This document shows positions 1-6,554 of a DNA stretch of 7,969 nucleotides, piece by piece (within the stretch, counting starts at the first letter, position 1; every line of letters begins with the position of its first letter). Under the pieces are notes generated by a model. It was not told the origin of the DNA. It saw only the letters and a list, made by a program, of their open reading frames with translations, and made no database searches. Location: positions 1 to 7,969 of the forward strand of contig CALBTS010000770.1 of the NCBI GenBank assembly GCA_937968035.1, read 5' to 3'. Both the position numbers and the translations under genes were made by a program. The DNA is from an uncultured Methanomethylovorans sp. Its GTDB lineage: Archaea > Halobacteriota > Methanosarcinia > Methanosarcinales > Methanosarcinaceae.

Positions 1-57
1 ATGTATTGTGTCGTGCGGTGCGGTATGGTTTCGTCAGGTATTGTATAGTTAAGTCCT
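1..57. other. Non-coding left edge beyond the capsid terminator
   Basis: No credible gene is visible here. The stretch lies beyond the terminator that ends the capsid gene, so it is probably the upstream region or leader of the next minus-strand unit, cut by the contig edge. On the plus strand it is C-poor (7 C in 57 bases) and slightly repetitive: GTATTGT occurs at 3-9 and 38-44, and GTGCG is tandemly repeated at 13-22. I see no TAnnTTTG element on the minus strand and no adapter sequence at this end. Confidence 0.4.
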
Positions 58-61
58 TATT

Positions 62-90
62 AAAAAAGGCGGTCAATGACCGCCTTTTTT
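62..90 (-). terminator. Strong intrinsic terminator after the major capsid gene (bidirectional)
   Basis: This is a near-perfect palindrome. The 14-base arm 62-75 (A6, then GGCGGTCA) is fully complementary to 77-90 (TGACCGCC, then T6), with one base between the arms; in RNA a loop of a few bases would open. The GC core flanked by A6 and T6 gives a U-tract in both directions. On the minus strand it follows the capsid stop codon by 18 bases and would end the scaffold-capsid transcript. It would equally stop plus-strand transcription entering from the left. Confidence 0.9.
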
Positions 91-108
91 CTTTTCATAA
101 CGAAATGT

Positions 109-1551
109 TTATGCCTGATACAAACGCACAAGCTCGAACGGGTTGCGAATCTCAGCTCCCCAATGGCTTAGCCAATGGGTATAGTTTAAATCAGATGAAC
201 TGATTGGAGGAGTATTGAGGTTCTGGGCCATAAATCCGTCCATTCCACCAAAGTATCCAACAATCATTTTACGATTGTACGTTTGATTTCCCACATACCG
301 GATCGACATGTTCGGGAACCACTGTCCTGATTTGGCATCCTTTACGGTTGACATCGGGATGGAGATACAGTTGTTGTACATGAGCGATTTCATCAGGTAC
401 GGGTTGTTGAAGGTATGGTCTTCCTGCAATACATAGGTGAAGCCATTTTTCTTGATTGATTTGAACCCGATGGTCAGGTCTTTGTCGCCACTGCCAGCAT
501 CCGGGGTAAACAGGTGGTTCAATGCGCCACTTGCTCCGGTGATGGAGTCTTTGCAACCGTTCTCAACAGAGGTGTAGAAGCCGTTACCGCAAACCTGTAA
601 GATTTGGTTGGCAGTAACACCTACACTACGGTAGTATTCACCAACAGAATCAAGGTCAGTCGGGGTAAAGCCGGTAGTCCCGTTGTAGGTTACGTCAAAA
701 CCTTTGAGGTCGCCCCAAGTCCACAAACCGATGTTGGAGTTGATCTGTACATTGGAAGAATCGGCTGCACTTACATTGGTGATGGCGGTGTTTGTCACCT
801 GCTCACCAAGGATAAGGGACATGTTCATGCCAGCTTTGAGCATCCATTCTTTCTTCATAATGTCACGATCATAGTAGTATTTGCCGTCAATGTTGTACCA
901 TTTCTTACGAGCAAGCTCCATGCCTCCGAAGCCGGTGGCCTCTTTCACAACCTGTGCGTAGAAGGTAAGGGTGTCATAACCAACTTTGGTTCCGGTGGTC
1001 GGGCCACTTTCGATGGACTTCACAACGTTACCCAATGGGATAACCACTCCTACTGCGATGTCGGCAGCGGTGATCTGGTAATTGGTGTCGGACGGCTGGA
1101 TGGTGATTGTCACGGTTGAAGTAACCTGACTGATAGAACGGATATGGCACTGCTTGATGGCACCCTTTGATCCGATGTAGCACACCTGGTCAACGCGGGG
1201 GAAGTAAGCATAGTTGGTCTGGCCATAAGAGTTGGTAAGGTCTGTAGATGCAAGCGAGAACGAAGCGGTCTGTCCTGCACCACCGGCAGCGGATACGTTT
1301 CCACCAACGGTCATGGTTTTAATTGGGAAGTTCTCTACAAACGCTGACCAGCTTTCGGCAGAAACCAATTCACTGCGGTCTGCAAAGCCATAGGTCATAA
1401 CATCGAGAAGCGTAAGCCCGTTGGCATACGACAGCCACAACTCAGCAGCGTATTCGGGCATGATGGAAGCAAGTTCCTCACTGGTGAGGATATTTGCGGT
1501 GGTCGGGTTGGCAATTGCCCCTTTCGACAAATCGGGTAAGTTGGATAACAT
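109..1551 (-). CDS. Probable major capsid protein (HK97-type fold expected)
   Basis: A 480-residue protein that I read as the shell-forming major capsid protein. The call rests on its place directly after the scaffold-like gene and two genes after the portal (order as in T7 and P22), on its size, and on its composition: soluble, rich in G, S, T and N, with no signal peptide or membrane segment. Residues 115-185 alternate in hydrophobicity like a beta-rich inserted domain. Residues 225-252 form a long charged helix that could be the spine helix of the HK97 fold. The C-terminus is aromatic (THWLSHWGAEIRNPFELVRL, 458-477) and looks like a conserved capsid end, and the overall look is compatible with crAss-like capsids. 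The start is fixed by an AAAGGAG at 1561-1567, nine bases before ATG. The gene lies 19 bases after the scaffold stop and has no promoter of its own, so it is probably co-transcribed with scaffold. No sequence search was possible; another abundant structural protein is the main alternative. Confidence 0.75.
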   Translation of the reverse strand: MLSNLPDLSKGAIANPTTANILTSEELASIMPEYAAELWLSYANGLTLLDVMTYGFADRSELVSAESWSAFVENFPIKTMTVGGNVSAAGGAGQTASFSLASTDLTNSYGQTNYAYFPRVDQVCYIGSKGAIKQCHIRSISQVTSTVTITIQPSDTNYQITAADIAVGVVIPLGNVVKSIESGPTTGTKVGYDTLTFYAQVVKEATGFGGMELARKKWYNIDGKYYYDRDIMKKEWMLKAGMNMSLILGEQVTNTAITNVSAADSSNVQINSNIGLWTWGDLKGFDVTYNGTTGFTPTDLDSVGEYYRSVGVTANQILQVCGNGFYTSVENGCKDSITGASGALNHLFTPDAGSGDKDLTIGFKSIKKNGFTYVLQEDHTFNNPYLMKSLMYNNCISIPMSTVKDAKSGQWFPNMSIRYVGNQTYNRKMIVGYFGGMDGFMAQNLNTPPISSSDLNYTHWLSHWGAEIRNPFELVRLYQA

Positions 1552-1560
1552 AGTTTGGGT

Positions 1561-1567
1561 CTCCTTT
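1561..1567 (-). promoter_or_regulatory. Strong Shine-Dalgarno of the major capsid gene
   Basis: The minus strand reads AAAGGAG here, followed by a nine-base spacer and the capsid ATG. It is the only canonical ribosome binding site seen before any start in the window. The portal, scaffold, 83-residue and 148-residue genes have A- or C-rich leaders without one, and the 107-residue gene has only AAGGTG. It lies in the 19-base gap between the scaffold stop and the capsid start, and it decides the capsid start. Confidence 0.85.
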
Positions 1568-1570
1568 TAA

Positions 1571-2773
1571 TTAAGTTGCGTAGAACTGCCTTCCGGTCAG
1601 CCCTAAGTCCTGTTTAACTTTTTGTTTTAATTCGGTGATTTTCTTTTGTTCCGCTGTCATGTTAGGGTTTGTTTTGTCGGGGATTAATGGCCGGGAGTTG
1701 TTCTCTTTCTCGAACTTCTCATCCATAAACTGCTTGTAGAGTTCGTCCTTGTGGGCTTTGAACATCTGTGGCAGGTTGGCAATGATAGCCCTGTTTTGCA
1801 AGTCCTTCAAAGTTTCTGCTACAACCTTTTCAGCAAGTTCCGGTGTCCACTCCCGTGCGTTACGGGCTATGGCTTCGGTCACTTGTGCAATGGTCTGCTG
1901 TACTTCTTTGGAGTTCTTAAAGTCCCCTAAATCAAATGACATCAGAACTTCGGGTTTGCCGTCCTTGGCTTTGGCGGTGATCTCTACCTTCTCAAGCCCC
2001 GCTTGAATTGGTTTCAAGTCCCGTTCTACCAACGGCTTTAATTTATCGTATTGTGCCTTGGCCTCCTGTTCCTGACGGGCTTTCTCGGCAGTCAGGTCAA
2101 TAGTCTGTGGCACTTCAATTTGTGATTTCAGTTTGCCGAACTCTGTCCGGGCTTCTTTGGCCGCTGCTTTCACTGCGATCTGAACGTCCTCGTCCTGGTC
2201 TGCAAAATCCATTTCAGGGTCGTACCCAAACTTCTTGCACACATATTTGTATGCCTGTGATTCGTTGGAGAACACTTCGTGCTTCGGGTCGTTGAGCAGT
2301 TCCTTCCATGCTGCCAACATCACGGGGTCGGTGGTCTTCAGGTCTGACGTGAGAGCCTTGGTGATAACCTCCGGGTTCTGGTCAGGGTATTTGATCTTGA
2401 GCTGGTTCACGATGTAGTCATCGTCCGATGCAAAGTGCTGGCGTGGGTTATAGCTTTTGAGTTGGGTAACGGCCTCGTCATATTGTTTTTGCAGGTCGTC
2501 GTATTGTTTCATCCGTTCGATAACGGTTGACTTGAACTTCACGATGTCCTCGTCGCTGCCAATGGGCTGTTCAAATGTTTCGGAGAGGAACTTGTACCTG
2601 TCGAACGGTTCTGCGGCTGGAGGGTCTGCGGGTGGTTCTGCTGGAGGGTCTGCCGGTGGCGTACCTTCCCCTTCGGGTGGGTCTGCGGGTGGATGCTCCG
2701 CTGCTTGCTGCTCGGCGAACTTGGCATTGATCTCTTCAATCGTGCCTTCTATTACTGTGTGTTTTTCTGACAT
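1571..2773 (-). CDS. Probable capsid scaffolding protein
   Basis: A 400-residue, highly charged, strongly helical protein between portal and capsid genes, the position of scaffold genes in T7 (gp9) and P22 (gp8). An acidic N-terminus (1-26) is followed by a low-complexity linker (28-56) with three exact PPADPP units. Then come long K/E/Q-rich helices, and a basic C-terminal segment rich in K and Q (about 372-392) that ends in QFYAT. Acidic, helical, low-complexity proteins with a basic C-terminal helix that contacts coat protein are typical of internal scaffolds. I chose ATG 2773 over a TTG at 2818 in the same frame, because the TTG lies inside the promoter element and would have to be transcribed from further upstream. 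The leader is A-rich (AACAACAAACAGCAAACATTT) with no Shine-Dalgarno. No protease motif was recognised, so a fused maturation protease is unlikely. A different head-internal protein remains possible. Confidence 0.65.
   Translation of the reverse strand: MSEKHTVIEGTIEEINAKFAEQQAAEHPPADPPEGEGTPPADPPAEPPADPPAAEPFDRYKFLSETFEQPIGSDEDIVKFKSTVIERMKQYDDLQKQYDEAVTQLKSYNPRQHFASDDDYIVNQLKIKYPDQNPEVITKALTSDLKTTDPVMLAAWKELLNDPKHEVFSNESQAYKYVCKKFGYDPEMDFADQDEDVQIAVKAAAKEARTEFGKLKSQIEVPQTIDLTAEKARQEQEAKAQYDKLKPLVERDLKPIQAGLEKVEITAKAKDGKPEVLMSFDLGDFKNSKEVQQTIAQVTEAIARNAREWTPELAEKVVAETLKDLQNRAIIANLPQMFKAHKDELYKQFMDEKFEKENNSRPLIPDKTNPNMTAEQKKITELKQKVKQDLGLTGRQFYAT
2606..2692 (-). repeat. Proline-rich coding repeat (PPADPP units) in the scaffold gene
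   Basis: Codons 28-56 of the scaffold-like gene encode PPADPP at 28-33, 39-44 and 47-52, separated by EGEGT and AE, then a degenerate PAAEP. At the DNA level the plus strand shows repeated GGGTCTGC and GGTGG blocks. The result is a stiff, acidic, probably extended linker between a short N-terminal head and the helical body. Such tracts can expand or contract by slippage. Confidence 0.8.
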
Positions 2774-2798
2774 AAATGTTTGCTGTTTGTTGTTCAGG

Positions 2799-2833
2799 GG
2801 CAAAATTACCACAGCCAATGGCCGAAATCAATA
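2799..2833 (-). promoter_or_regulatory. Bacteroidota-type promoter for scaffold and capsid genes (copy 2 of a repeated element)
   Basis: On the minus strand this reads TATTGATTTCGGCCA, eight variable bases, then GGTAATTTTGCC. TAATTTTG fits the Bacteroidota -7 consensus TAnnTTTG exactly. A TTG lies 20 bases upstream at the place of the -33 element. The -7 element ends 27 bases before the scaffold ATG, giving a leader of roughly 20 bases. The same two blocks occur at 5365-5399 before the portal gene: 30 of 35 positions are identical, and all differences fall in the 8-base middle. It follows the portal terminator directly, so scaffold and capsid form a separately driven unit. Confidence 0.75.
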
Positions 2834-2850
2834 GAGTATCTGTGGGGGCT

Positions 2851-2899
2851 AAAAGCGAAAACCCGCCATGGTGCGCATACAAGTAGAGGCGTGGCGGGT
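2851..2899 (-). terminator. Probable intrinsic terminator after the portal gene
   Basis: Minus-strand arms ACCCGCCA (2899-2892) and TGGCGGGT (2868-2861) form a GC-rich 8-bp stem around a 23-base loop, followed by an interrupted U-tract (TTTTCGCTTTT). It starts 21 bases after the portal stop codon and lies just upstream of the promoter at 2799-2833. The long loop and broken U-tract make it weaker than the other two terminators, so some read-through from portal into scaffold is likely. Confidence 0.65.
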
Positions 2900-2920
2900 C
2901 TTATGATACTGACGGAATGT

Positions 2921-5347
2921 TTACTCTGCTGTGGCCTTATCTTTTGTCGTCTTCTCCCTTGCCACCTGTTTCGCTGTCTCTGCCTTCATGTAGTCAGATA
3001 ACTGCTGTGAATTAGACTTCACATCGGCTGTGTACTTCTCTGTACCAGCCTTTATGCCCTGTACATTGGCTTCCTTCTCATACCGCAAGCCTTCCTGCAA
3101 TTGGGTGTTCTGCAATACGCCTTCGTTCTTTAGCTTCTGTAACTCAACGTCCCGTTGGTGCTGCGCCTGTGCCGATTGATCTTGTAATTGTGCGGCCTGT
3201 TGCGCTGACTGCATGGTGAGTTGTGTCTGTTGGGCAGCGTTGTCGGAAGCCCGTTTCTGTGCTTCCCTGATGTTCCTTCGTTGCCTGTAAGTAAATTCAA
3301 GCTCAACCTGTGCCATGGGTATCCCGGATTCCAACCGCCTGATAAGAATTATCCCCTCCATGCCACTCAATCCACCTGTCGCCCCGTCACGGTCTGTTTG
3401 CGAAGCGGCCTGTATCATCTGTATCATTGCCTGCTTCTCCATGTCCCCCGGCCTTACGTCAAGCCTGATGCCATACTCCGTGTTGTGTTTGTCTGCCTGC
3501 AACAACACCTGCATGTCGAACTCACCGATCACCTTTTCATACTGTTTCCGGCAGAACGGGTAGGTGTGCGCTGTGATATGTACCAACCGGCAAATATCCT
3601 GTGCCACGTTGGTCTTAACCGACAGGTAAGCGTCAATGATCGGCTTCAACACACTCGATACTGCCGCCACTGACATTTGAGTGGTCCCAACCGGTGCGTT
3701 CGGGTTAGGCGTTGCGCCAAGTACGATAGGGTTGATACCTGTGATACTCTCCACCATCTGCATGTTGAACTGGAACGCTGCCATGATGTCAACGAATATC
3801 TGTCCCATACCTCCCCGGAACTCATGGATAGGCATGTCGTTGAGGTTCTGTGTACCTGTGGCGTTGATACGGGAGTAGAACCCGATACCAGTCTCAAGGA
3901 ACCGCCTCAATGCTACCTCTTTGTCGTTCTCCGTACTGCCAACGTCCCCACCGGATGCGATGTTTGCCAGTAGGTCTGCACTTACCCAGTACCCGGAGTT
4001 CACGGCCATGGCCAATGCGTTGAGGTACTTGAGCCATAACACCTGGAAATTGTGGAGTAGCGGTATCAACTGCTGCACTATGCTTTTGCCATCACCAACG
4101 TAGAAGTGGAACGGTAGGCTGGAATTGCCGTGCTGGTCATACTGTTTACCATAGTTATATATGTCGGTGGTTCCGATCACCCACGTTGCCCCGTAGCAGT
4201 AACGCTTGGTGGTGTAGCGTGAAGTTTTGCCGTCTTTGTCGTCAACCTTCTCCGAGTAGTCAACGGTGTACACCTTGTCCCGGCGTTTTCCTTTCTGGAC
4301 TACCTGTTGTTCTCCTTCGTTGTCAAGCCAATAGGTATCAAGGACAGGCACTTTGAAGAAATCGAACTTCATAAACCCGTTGGCATCTGAACCGGAGTAA
4401 CTCTTCCAGTCACCGCTTGCGGGGTTGTTCATGTGGCCACAAAACTTAAAGGCGAGTTTCTGCCAGTATTCAAAGTCCTTTTCCGGGAACTCCTGCACCA
4501 ACCTCGATATGGTTTCGTACCGGAACTCATAGGCCCACTCCGATGTACGGCAGTCGTTGAACTCACTGTATTGCACCCCTGCCATTGCCGGGTCAACCGG
4601 ACGGAGAAGATATTTACCGATCTCTGCATCGTAGTACACCTTTAGGCCGAACACGTTGAGGGATACATAGTCACGGTACAACTTGTTCTCGATGTACTGC
4701 CAGTCCGAAGCGTCCATGGTGTGCTGGATAAGTTTCTCCATCACACGGGCGTATGCTGGCCTGAACCCTCCCATATCTTCATACAGTTGCAGTTCGTCTG
4801 CACTCTCAGGTATGAACTCCGGCTCTGCCATCTCAACCCCGGCCATCTGGTACGCTGCTTTGAGTACCTCCATGTTCTGTGTTGTCACCCACAAGTCCAT
4901 TTTGGCATCCTCTGATGCTGACTTACTGATAGCGTCAATAGGGTCAGCGTAAATATCGGTTTGTGTTTTGGTGAGCGTACCTACCAGGGAGTTGACGATC
5001 TTTGGCGCGGGGGAGAGTACCTCCCACAATGGGCGAAGGAACCCCTTTGGTTTCTTGCGGTTGTCGCCAGCGGTATATCCTACCTGCGGGTTAAGCACCA
5101 TGGAGTTGTCCATCTCGTACTTGGCAAGGTACTTCTTGTAGAAGTCTTCAGGCTGCATCCCGTTGGCGAAGGCACGAAGTTCGTTGAACACCCTCGTTGC
5201 CGAGTAGGGTATCATTGCGCCACCCTTCAGGAACGTGGAGTAAACGTGGGTACAGTTGCGCAGGAAGTAGTTGTAATCTTTCTTTGCTGGGTCTGGTGTG
5301 CGTATTGGGGGAAAGTTCCCGGTGATATATGCTGCGTCCTCGTACAT
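2921..5347 (-). CDS. Portal protein with C-terminal coiled coil
   Basis: An 808-residue protein that I read as the portal, the dodecameric ring at the capsid vertex through which DNA is packaged. The body (about 30-680) is rich in aromatic residues and mixed alpha/beta. It includes ITGINP at 535-540, followed by PNPNAPVGTTQ; a G-I-x-P turn followed by a VG-T segment matches what I remember of portals from Bacteroidota phages. It is much longer than the T7 portal and nearer those of P22 and crAss-like phages. Residues 689-808 form an A/Q/K/E-rich coiled coil without aromatic packing, a likely extension of the C-terminal barrel or an internal contact with scaffold or cargo. Position before scaffold and capsid supports the call. 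The ATG follows an AT-rich leader without Shine-Dalgarno, 19 bases after the -7 element of its own promoter. The frame is intact. A structure prediction or profile search would settle it. Confidence 0.8.
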   Translation of the reverse strand: MYEDAAYITGNFPPIRTPDPAKKDYNYFLRNCTHVYSTFLKGGAMIPYSATRVFNELRAFANGMQPEDFYKKYLAKYEMDNSMVLNPQVGYTAGDNRKKPKGFLRPLWEVLSPAPKIVNSLVGTLTKTQTDIYADPIDAISKSASEDAKMDLWVTTQNMEVLKAAYQMAGVEMAEPEFIPESADELQLYEDMGGFRPAYARVMEKLIQHTMDASDWQYIENKLYRDYVSLNVFGLKVYYDAEIGKYLLRPVDPAMAGVQYSEFNDCRTSEWAYEFRYETISRLVQEFPEKDFEYWQKLAFKFCGHMNNPASGDWKSYSGSDANGFMKFDFFKVPVLDTYWLDNEGEQQVVQKGKRRDKVYTVDYSEKVDDKDGKTSRYTTKRYCYGATWVIGTTDIYNYGKQYDQHGNSSLPFHFYVGDGKSIVQQLIPLLHNFQVLWLKYLNALAMAVNSGYWVSADLLANIASGGDVGSTENDKEVALRRFLETGIGFYSRINATGTQNLNDMPIHEFRGGMGQIFVDIMAAFQFNMQMVESITGINPIVLGATPNPNAPVGTTQMSVAAVSSVLKPIIDAYLSVKTNVAQDICRLVHITAHTYPFCRKQYEKVIGEFDMQVLLQADKHNTEYGIRLDVRPGDMEKQAMIQMIQAASQTDRDGATGGLSGMEGIILIRRLESGIPMAQVELEFTYRQRRNIREAQKRASDNAAQQTQLTMQSAQQAAQLQDQSAQAQHQRDVELQKLKNEGVLQNTQLQEGLRYEKEANVQGIKAGTEKYTADVKSNSQQLSDYMKAETAKQVAREKTTKDKATAE

Positions 5348-5364
5348 GGTGGCGGTATATTTTT

Positions 5365-5399
5365 GGCAAAATTACCGCATGGAGTGGCCGAAATCAATA
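5365..5399 (-). promoter_or_regulatory. Bacteroidota-type promoter for the portal gene (copy 1 of a repeated element)
   Basis: The minus strand reads TATTGATTTCGGCCA, an 8-base block, then GGTAATTTTGCC. TAATTTTG is an exact TAnnTTTG -7 element, with TTG 20 bases upstream as the -33 element. The -7 element ends 19 bases before the portal ATG, so the transcript leader is only about a dozen bases. This is the sister of the element at 2799-2833. The identical spacer part ATTTCGGCCA goes beyond what a plain housekeeping promoter would need. Confidence 0.78.
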
Positions 5400-5410
5400 T
5401 GATATGGCGC

Positions 5411-5443
5411 AAAAACAAAAGCCCTGCATCCCTGCAAGGCTTT
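5411..5443 (-). terminator. Intrinsic terminator between the small-gene operon and the portal gene
   Basis: On the minus strand AAAGCCTTGCA (5443-5433) pairs over 11 positions, one of them G-U, with TGCAGGGCTTT (5428-5418). The loop is GGGA and the U-rich tail is TTTTGTTTTTG. It lies 26 bases after the stop of the 148-residue gene and 11 bases upstream of the portal promoter element. It is a well-formed terminator that should isolate portal transcription from the operon before it. Confidence 0.85.
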
Positions 5444-5469
5444 GTCTCTAAACTAACCCATGAAAACAA

Positions 5470-5916
5470 CTACGACTTATTCAATATGTTCTCTACCTCC
5501 CGGTCAATGTGGTCGTACTGGTTGAACACATCCACCATGGCCTGTGAAAGCATCTTCACAACATCTTCGGGGTGGGTGTCGGGGGTAAACTTGTTTCTGA
5601 CTATAACTATTGCCCTGCGCATCATTATGTCCCGTACCGCTTTGTCGGTGATCTCCTTCTCGTTGAACTTCGGAACGTCCCGTTTGATTGTCCTGATCTC
5701 AGGGTGGTTGCCAGCGTCAAGCAGTTGACAAAAAGTGTCAACTTTTACTTTGAACTCTCCACCGTTCATCTCCACGTGGTTCTTCCAAATAGTGTCAAAC
5801 AGATCGAGCTTATGCACCCTACACCCAAACGCATCGGTAAAACATACCGGGGCAAAATGTATCATAAAGTCGGCAAATGCCCGTTGATAATCTCTGCCTG
5901 TGATGGATAATGCCAT
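5470..5916 (-). CDS. Hypothetical phage protein (148 aa), third gene of the small-gene operon
   Basis: I do not recognise this 148-residue protein. Residues 1-70 are mixed alpha/beta with several aromatic residues and cysteines (25, 32, 63). Residues 83-148 look helical and charged (KFNEKEITDKAVRDIMMRRA, then a DREVENILNK end). There is no signal peptide or clear membrane segment. Its start codon shares one base with the stop of the preceding 107-residue gene (TAATG), a classic coupled junction, and there is no Shine-Dalgarno, so it is probably translated by re-initiation. It is the last gene before a terminator. A head-completion or packaging accessory role is possible from the position alone. 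Confidence 0.75.
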   Translation of the reverse strand: MALSITGRDYQRAFADFMIHFAPVCFTDAFGCRVHKLDLFDTIWKNHVEMNGGEFKVKVDTFCQLLDAGNHPEIRTIKRDVPKFNEKEITDKAVRDIMMRRAIVIVRNKFTPDTHPEDVVKMLSQAMVDVFNQYDHIDREVENILNKS

Positions 5917-6239
5917 TAAGCGTGGTGTTGGAATATTTCAAGATTGATTTTGGTGGCGTTACTTGCACGTTTCTCGTACATGAAGTCCACAAACTTCTCA
6001 ATGGTGTCAAGGCCACGTAATTCATAGCCCATCTCCGTCTCGGTGGTGTTCTGGCCGAAGTTCAGGTCAAGGCACCAGTATTCAACGTACTTGCAGTCGC
6101 AGAACAGAATGAAGTTGATGAATCCCATGAAAGCCTTAACGATAGGCAATACGTCCATTGGTATTGGCTTACCCGTCCTCGTTAGGAAGATTTTTAATTC
6201 ATTGAGAATATTTACCACGTTCTGCCTCTCGTTCATCAT
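5916..6239 (-). CDS. Hypothetical phage protein (107 aa), second gene of the small-gene operon
   Basis: An unrecognised 107-residue protein. The N-terminal 20 residues look helical. Residues 30-47 are hydrophobic (VLPIVKAFMGFINFILFC) and could be a buried helix or a single membrane span, although one lysine lies inside. Residues 47-61 hold three cysteines and several aromatic residues. The C-terminal half is acidic to neutral and helical. The start overlaps the stop of the 83-residue gene by four bases (ATGA at 6239-6236); a second ATG follows immediately, so the start is uncertain by one codon. AAGGTG lies five bases upstream, a weak Shine-Dalgarno-like match. Its stop overlaps the next start by one base, which argues for a stoichiometric or functional link with both neighbours. 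Confidence 0.75.
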   Translation of the reverse strand: MMNERQNVVNILNELKIFLTRTGKPIPMDVLPIVKAFMGFINFILFCDCKYVEYWCLDLNFGQNTTETEMGYELRGLDTIEKFVDFMYEKRASNATKINLEIFQHHA

Positions 6240-6487
6240 GCGATCACCTTAGCAAGTATGGCCTCTGCAATTGAATCGGCGGTGAACGAAGTGCTGCCGT
6301 CGAACGTGTCGATCTGTGCTGTGTCGAGCGTATAGCCAACAATGGTGGTAAACTGCGGTTCGGTGTTATTGAACATCACCTTTGTTTTGGTGTTGGTGAT
6401 GTCGAAGATATTGGCGTACACTATCCGTTTGGATGTTACACCATCGGTTACTTTCAGGTACTTCGCTGCGGTGGTTACTGTTAACAT
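6236..6487 (-). CDS. Hypothetical small phage protein (83 aa), first gene of the small-gene operon
   Basis: An unrecognised 83-residue protein. Residues 1-60 alternate polar and hydrophobic residues with many T, V and I, a pattern typical of a small beta-rich fold. Residues 68-83 (FTADSIAEAILAKVIA) look like a C-terminal helix. There is no membrane or export signal. The ATG has no Shine-Dalgarno but lies 20 bases after a TATATTTG that fits the Bacteroidota -7 element. It begins a run of three overlapping genes. Small beta proteins near head genes can be capsid decoration or connector parts, but nothing in this sequence shows that. Confidence 0.75.
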   Translation of the reverse strand: MLTVTTAAKYLKVTDGVTSKRIVYANIFDITNTKTKVMFNNTEPQFTTIVGYTLDTAQIDTFDGSTSFTADSIAEAILAKVIA

Positions 6488-6507
6488 GGCTGTGGTATTA
6501 AGTGGTA

Positions 6508-6515
6508 CAAATATA
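6508..6515 (-). promoter_or_regulatory. Possible -7 promoter element before the small-gene operon
   Basis: The minus strand reads TATATTTG, an exact TAnnTTTG match, 20 bases before the ATG of the 83-residue gene. This spacing is like the 19 and 27 bases seen for the portal and scaffold promoters. No TTG or TTTG is found 17-23 bases upstream, and the CGGCCA spacer block of the other two promoters is absent. I see no terminator between the preceding large gene and this site, so it may be a weak secondary promoter. Confidence 0.45.
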
Positions 6516-6554
6516 CGAGAATAATGTGCTTTGGTTGGAGATGTTGATAATTAT

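Noticed and set aside
604..1119. Plus-strand open frame of 171 codons inside the capsid gene
   Set aside because: It is antisense to the capsid coding sequence, with no promoter or ribosome binding site and a composition mirroring the opposite codons.
2774..2818. Longer scaffold start at a TTG, adding 15 residues
   Set aside because: The TTG falls inside the promoter element at 2799-2833, upstream of the expected transcript start; the ATG at 2773 fits better.
3221..3673. Plus-strand open frame of 150 codons inside the portal gene
   Set aside because: It is rich in C, H, L and P, as expected for an antisense shadow, and several other spurious frames overlap the same stretch.
5345..5353. GCCACCATG before the portal gene, like a eukaryotic Kozak sequence
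   Set aside because: Chance resemblance. The surrounding promoter, terminators and head genes are those of a bacteriophage.
4961..5728. Long plus-strand open frame of 255 codons
   Set aside because: It runs antisense through the start of the portal gene, the promoter, the terminator and the 148-residue gene. Its translation is low-quality sequence with no recognisable fold, and all well-supported genes are on the other strand.
6488..6554. A terminator between the large partial gene and the 83-residue gene
   Set aside because: The 67-base gap has a short direct repeat (TACCAC twice) but no stem with a U-rich tail; read-through into the small genes is likely.
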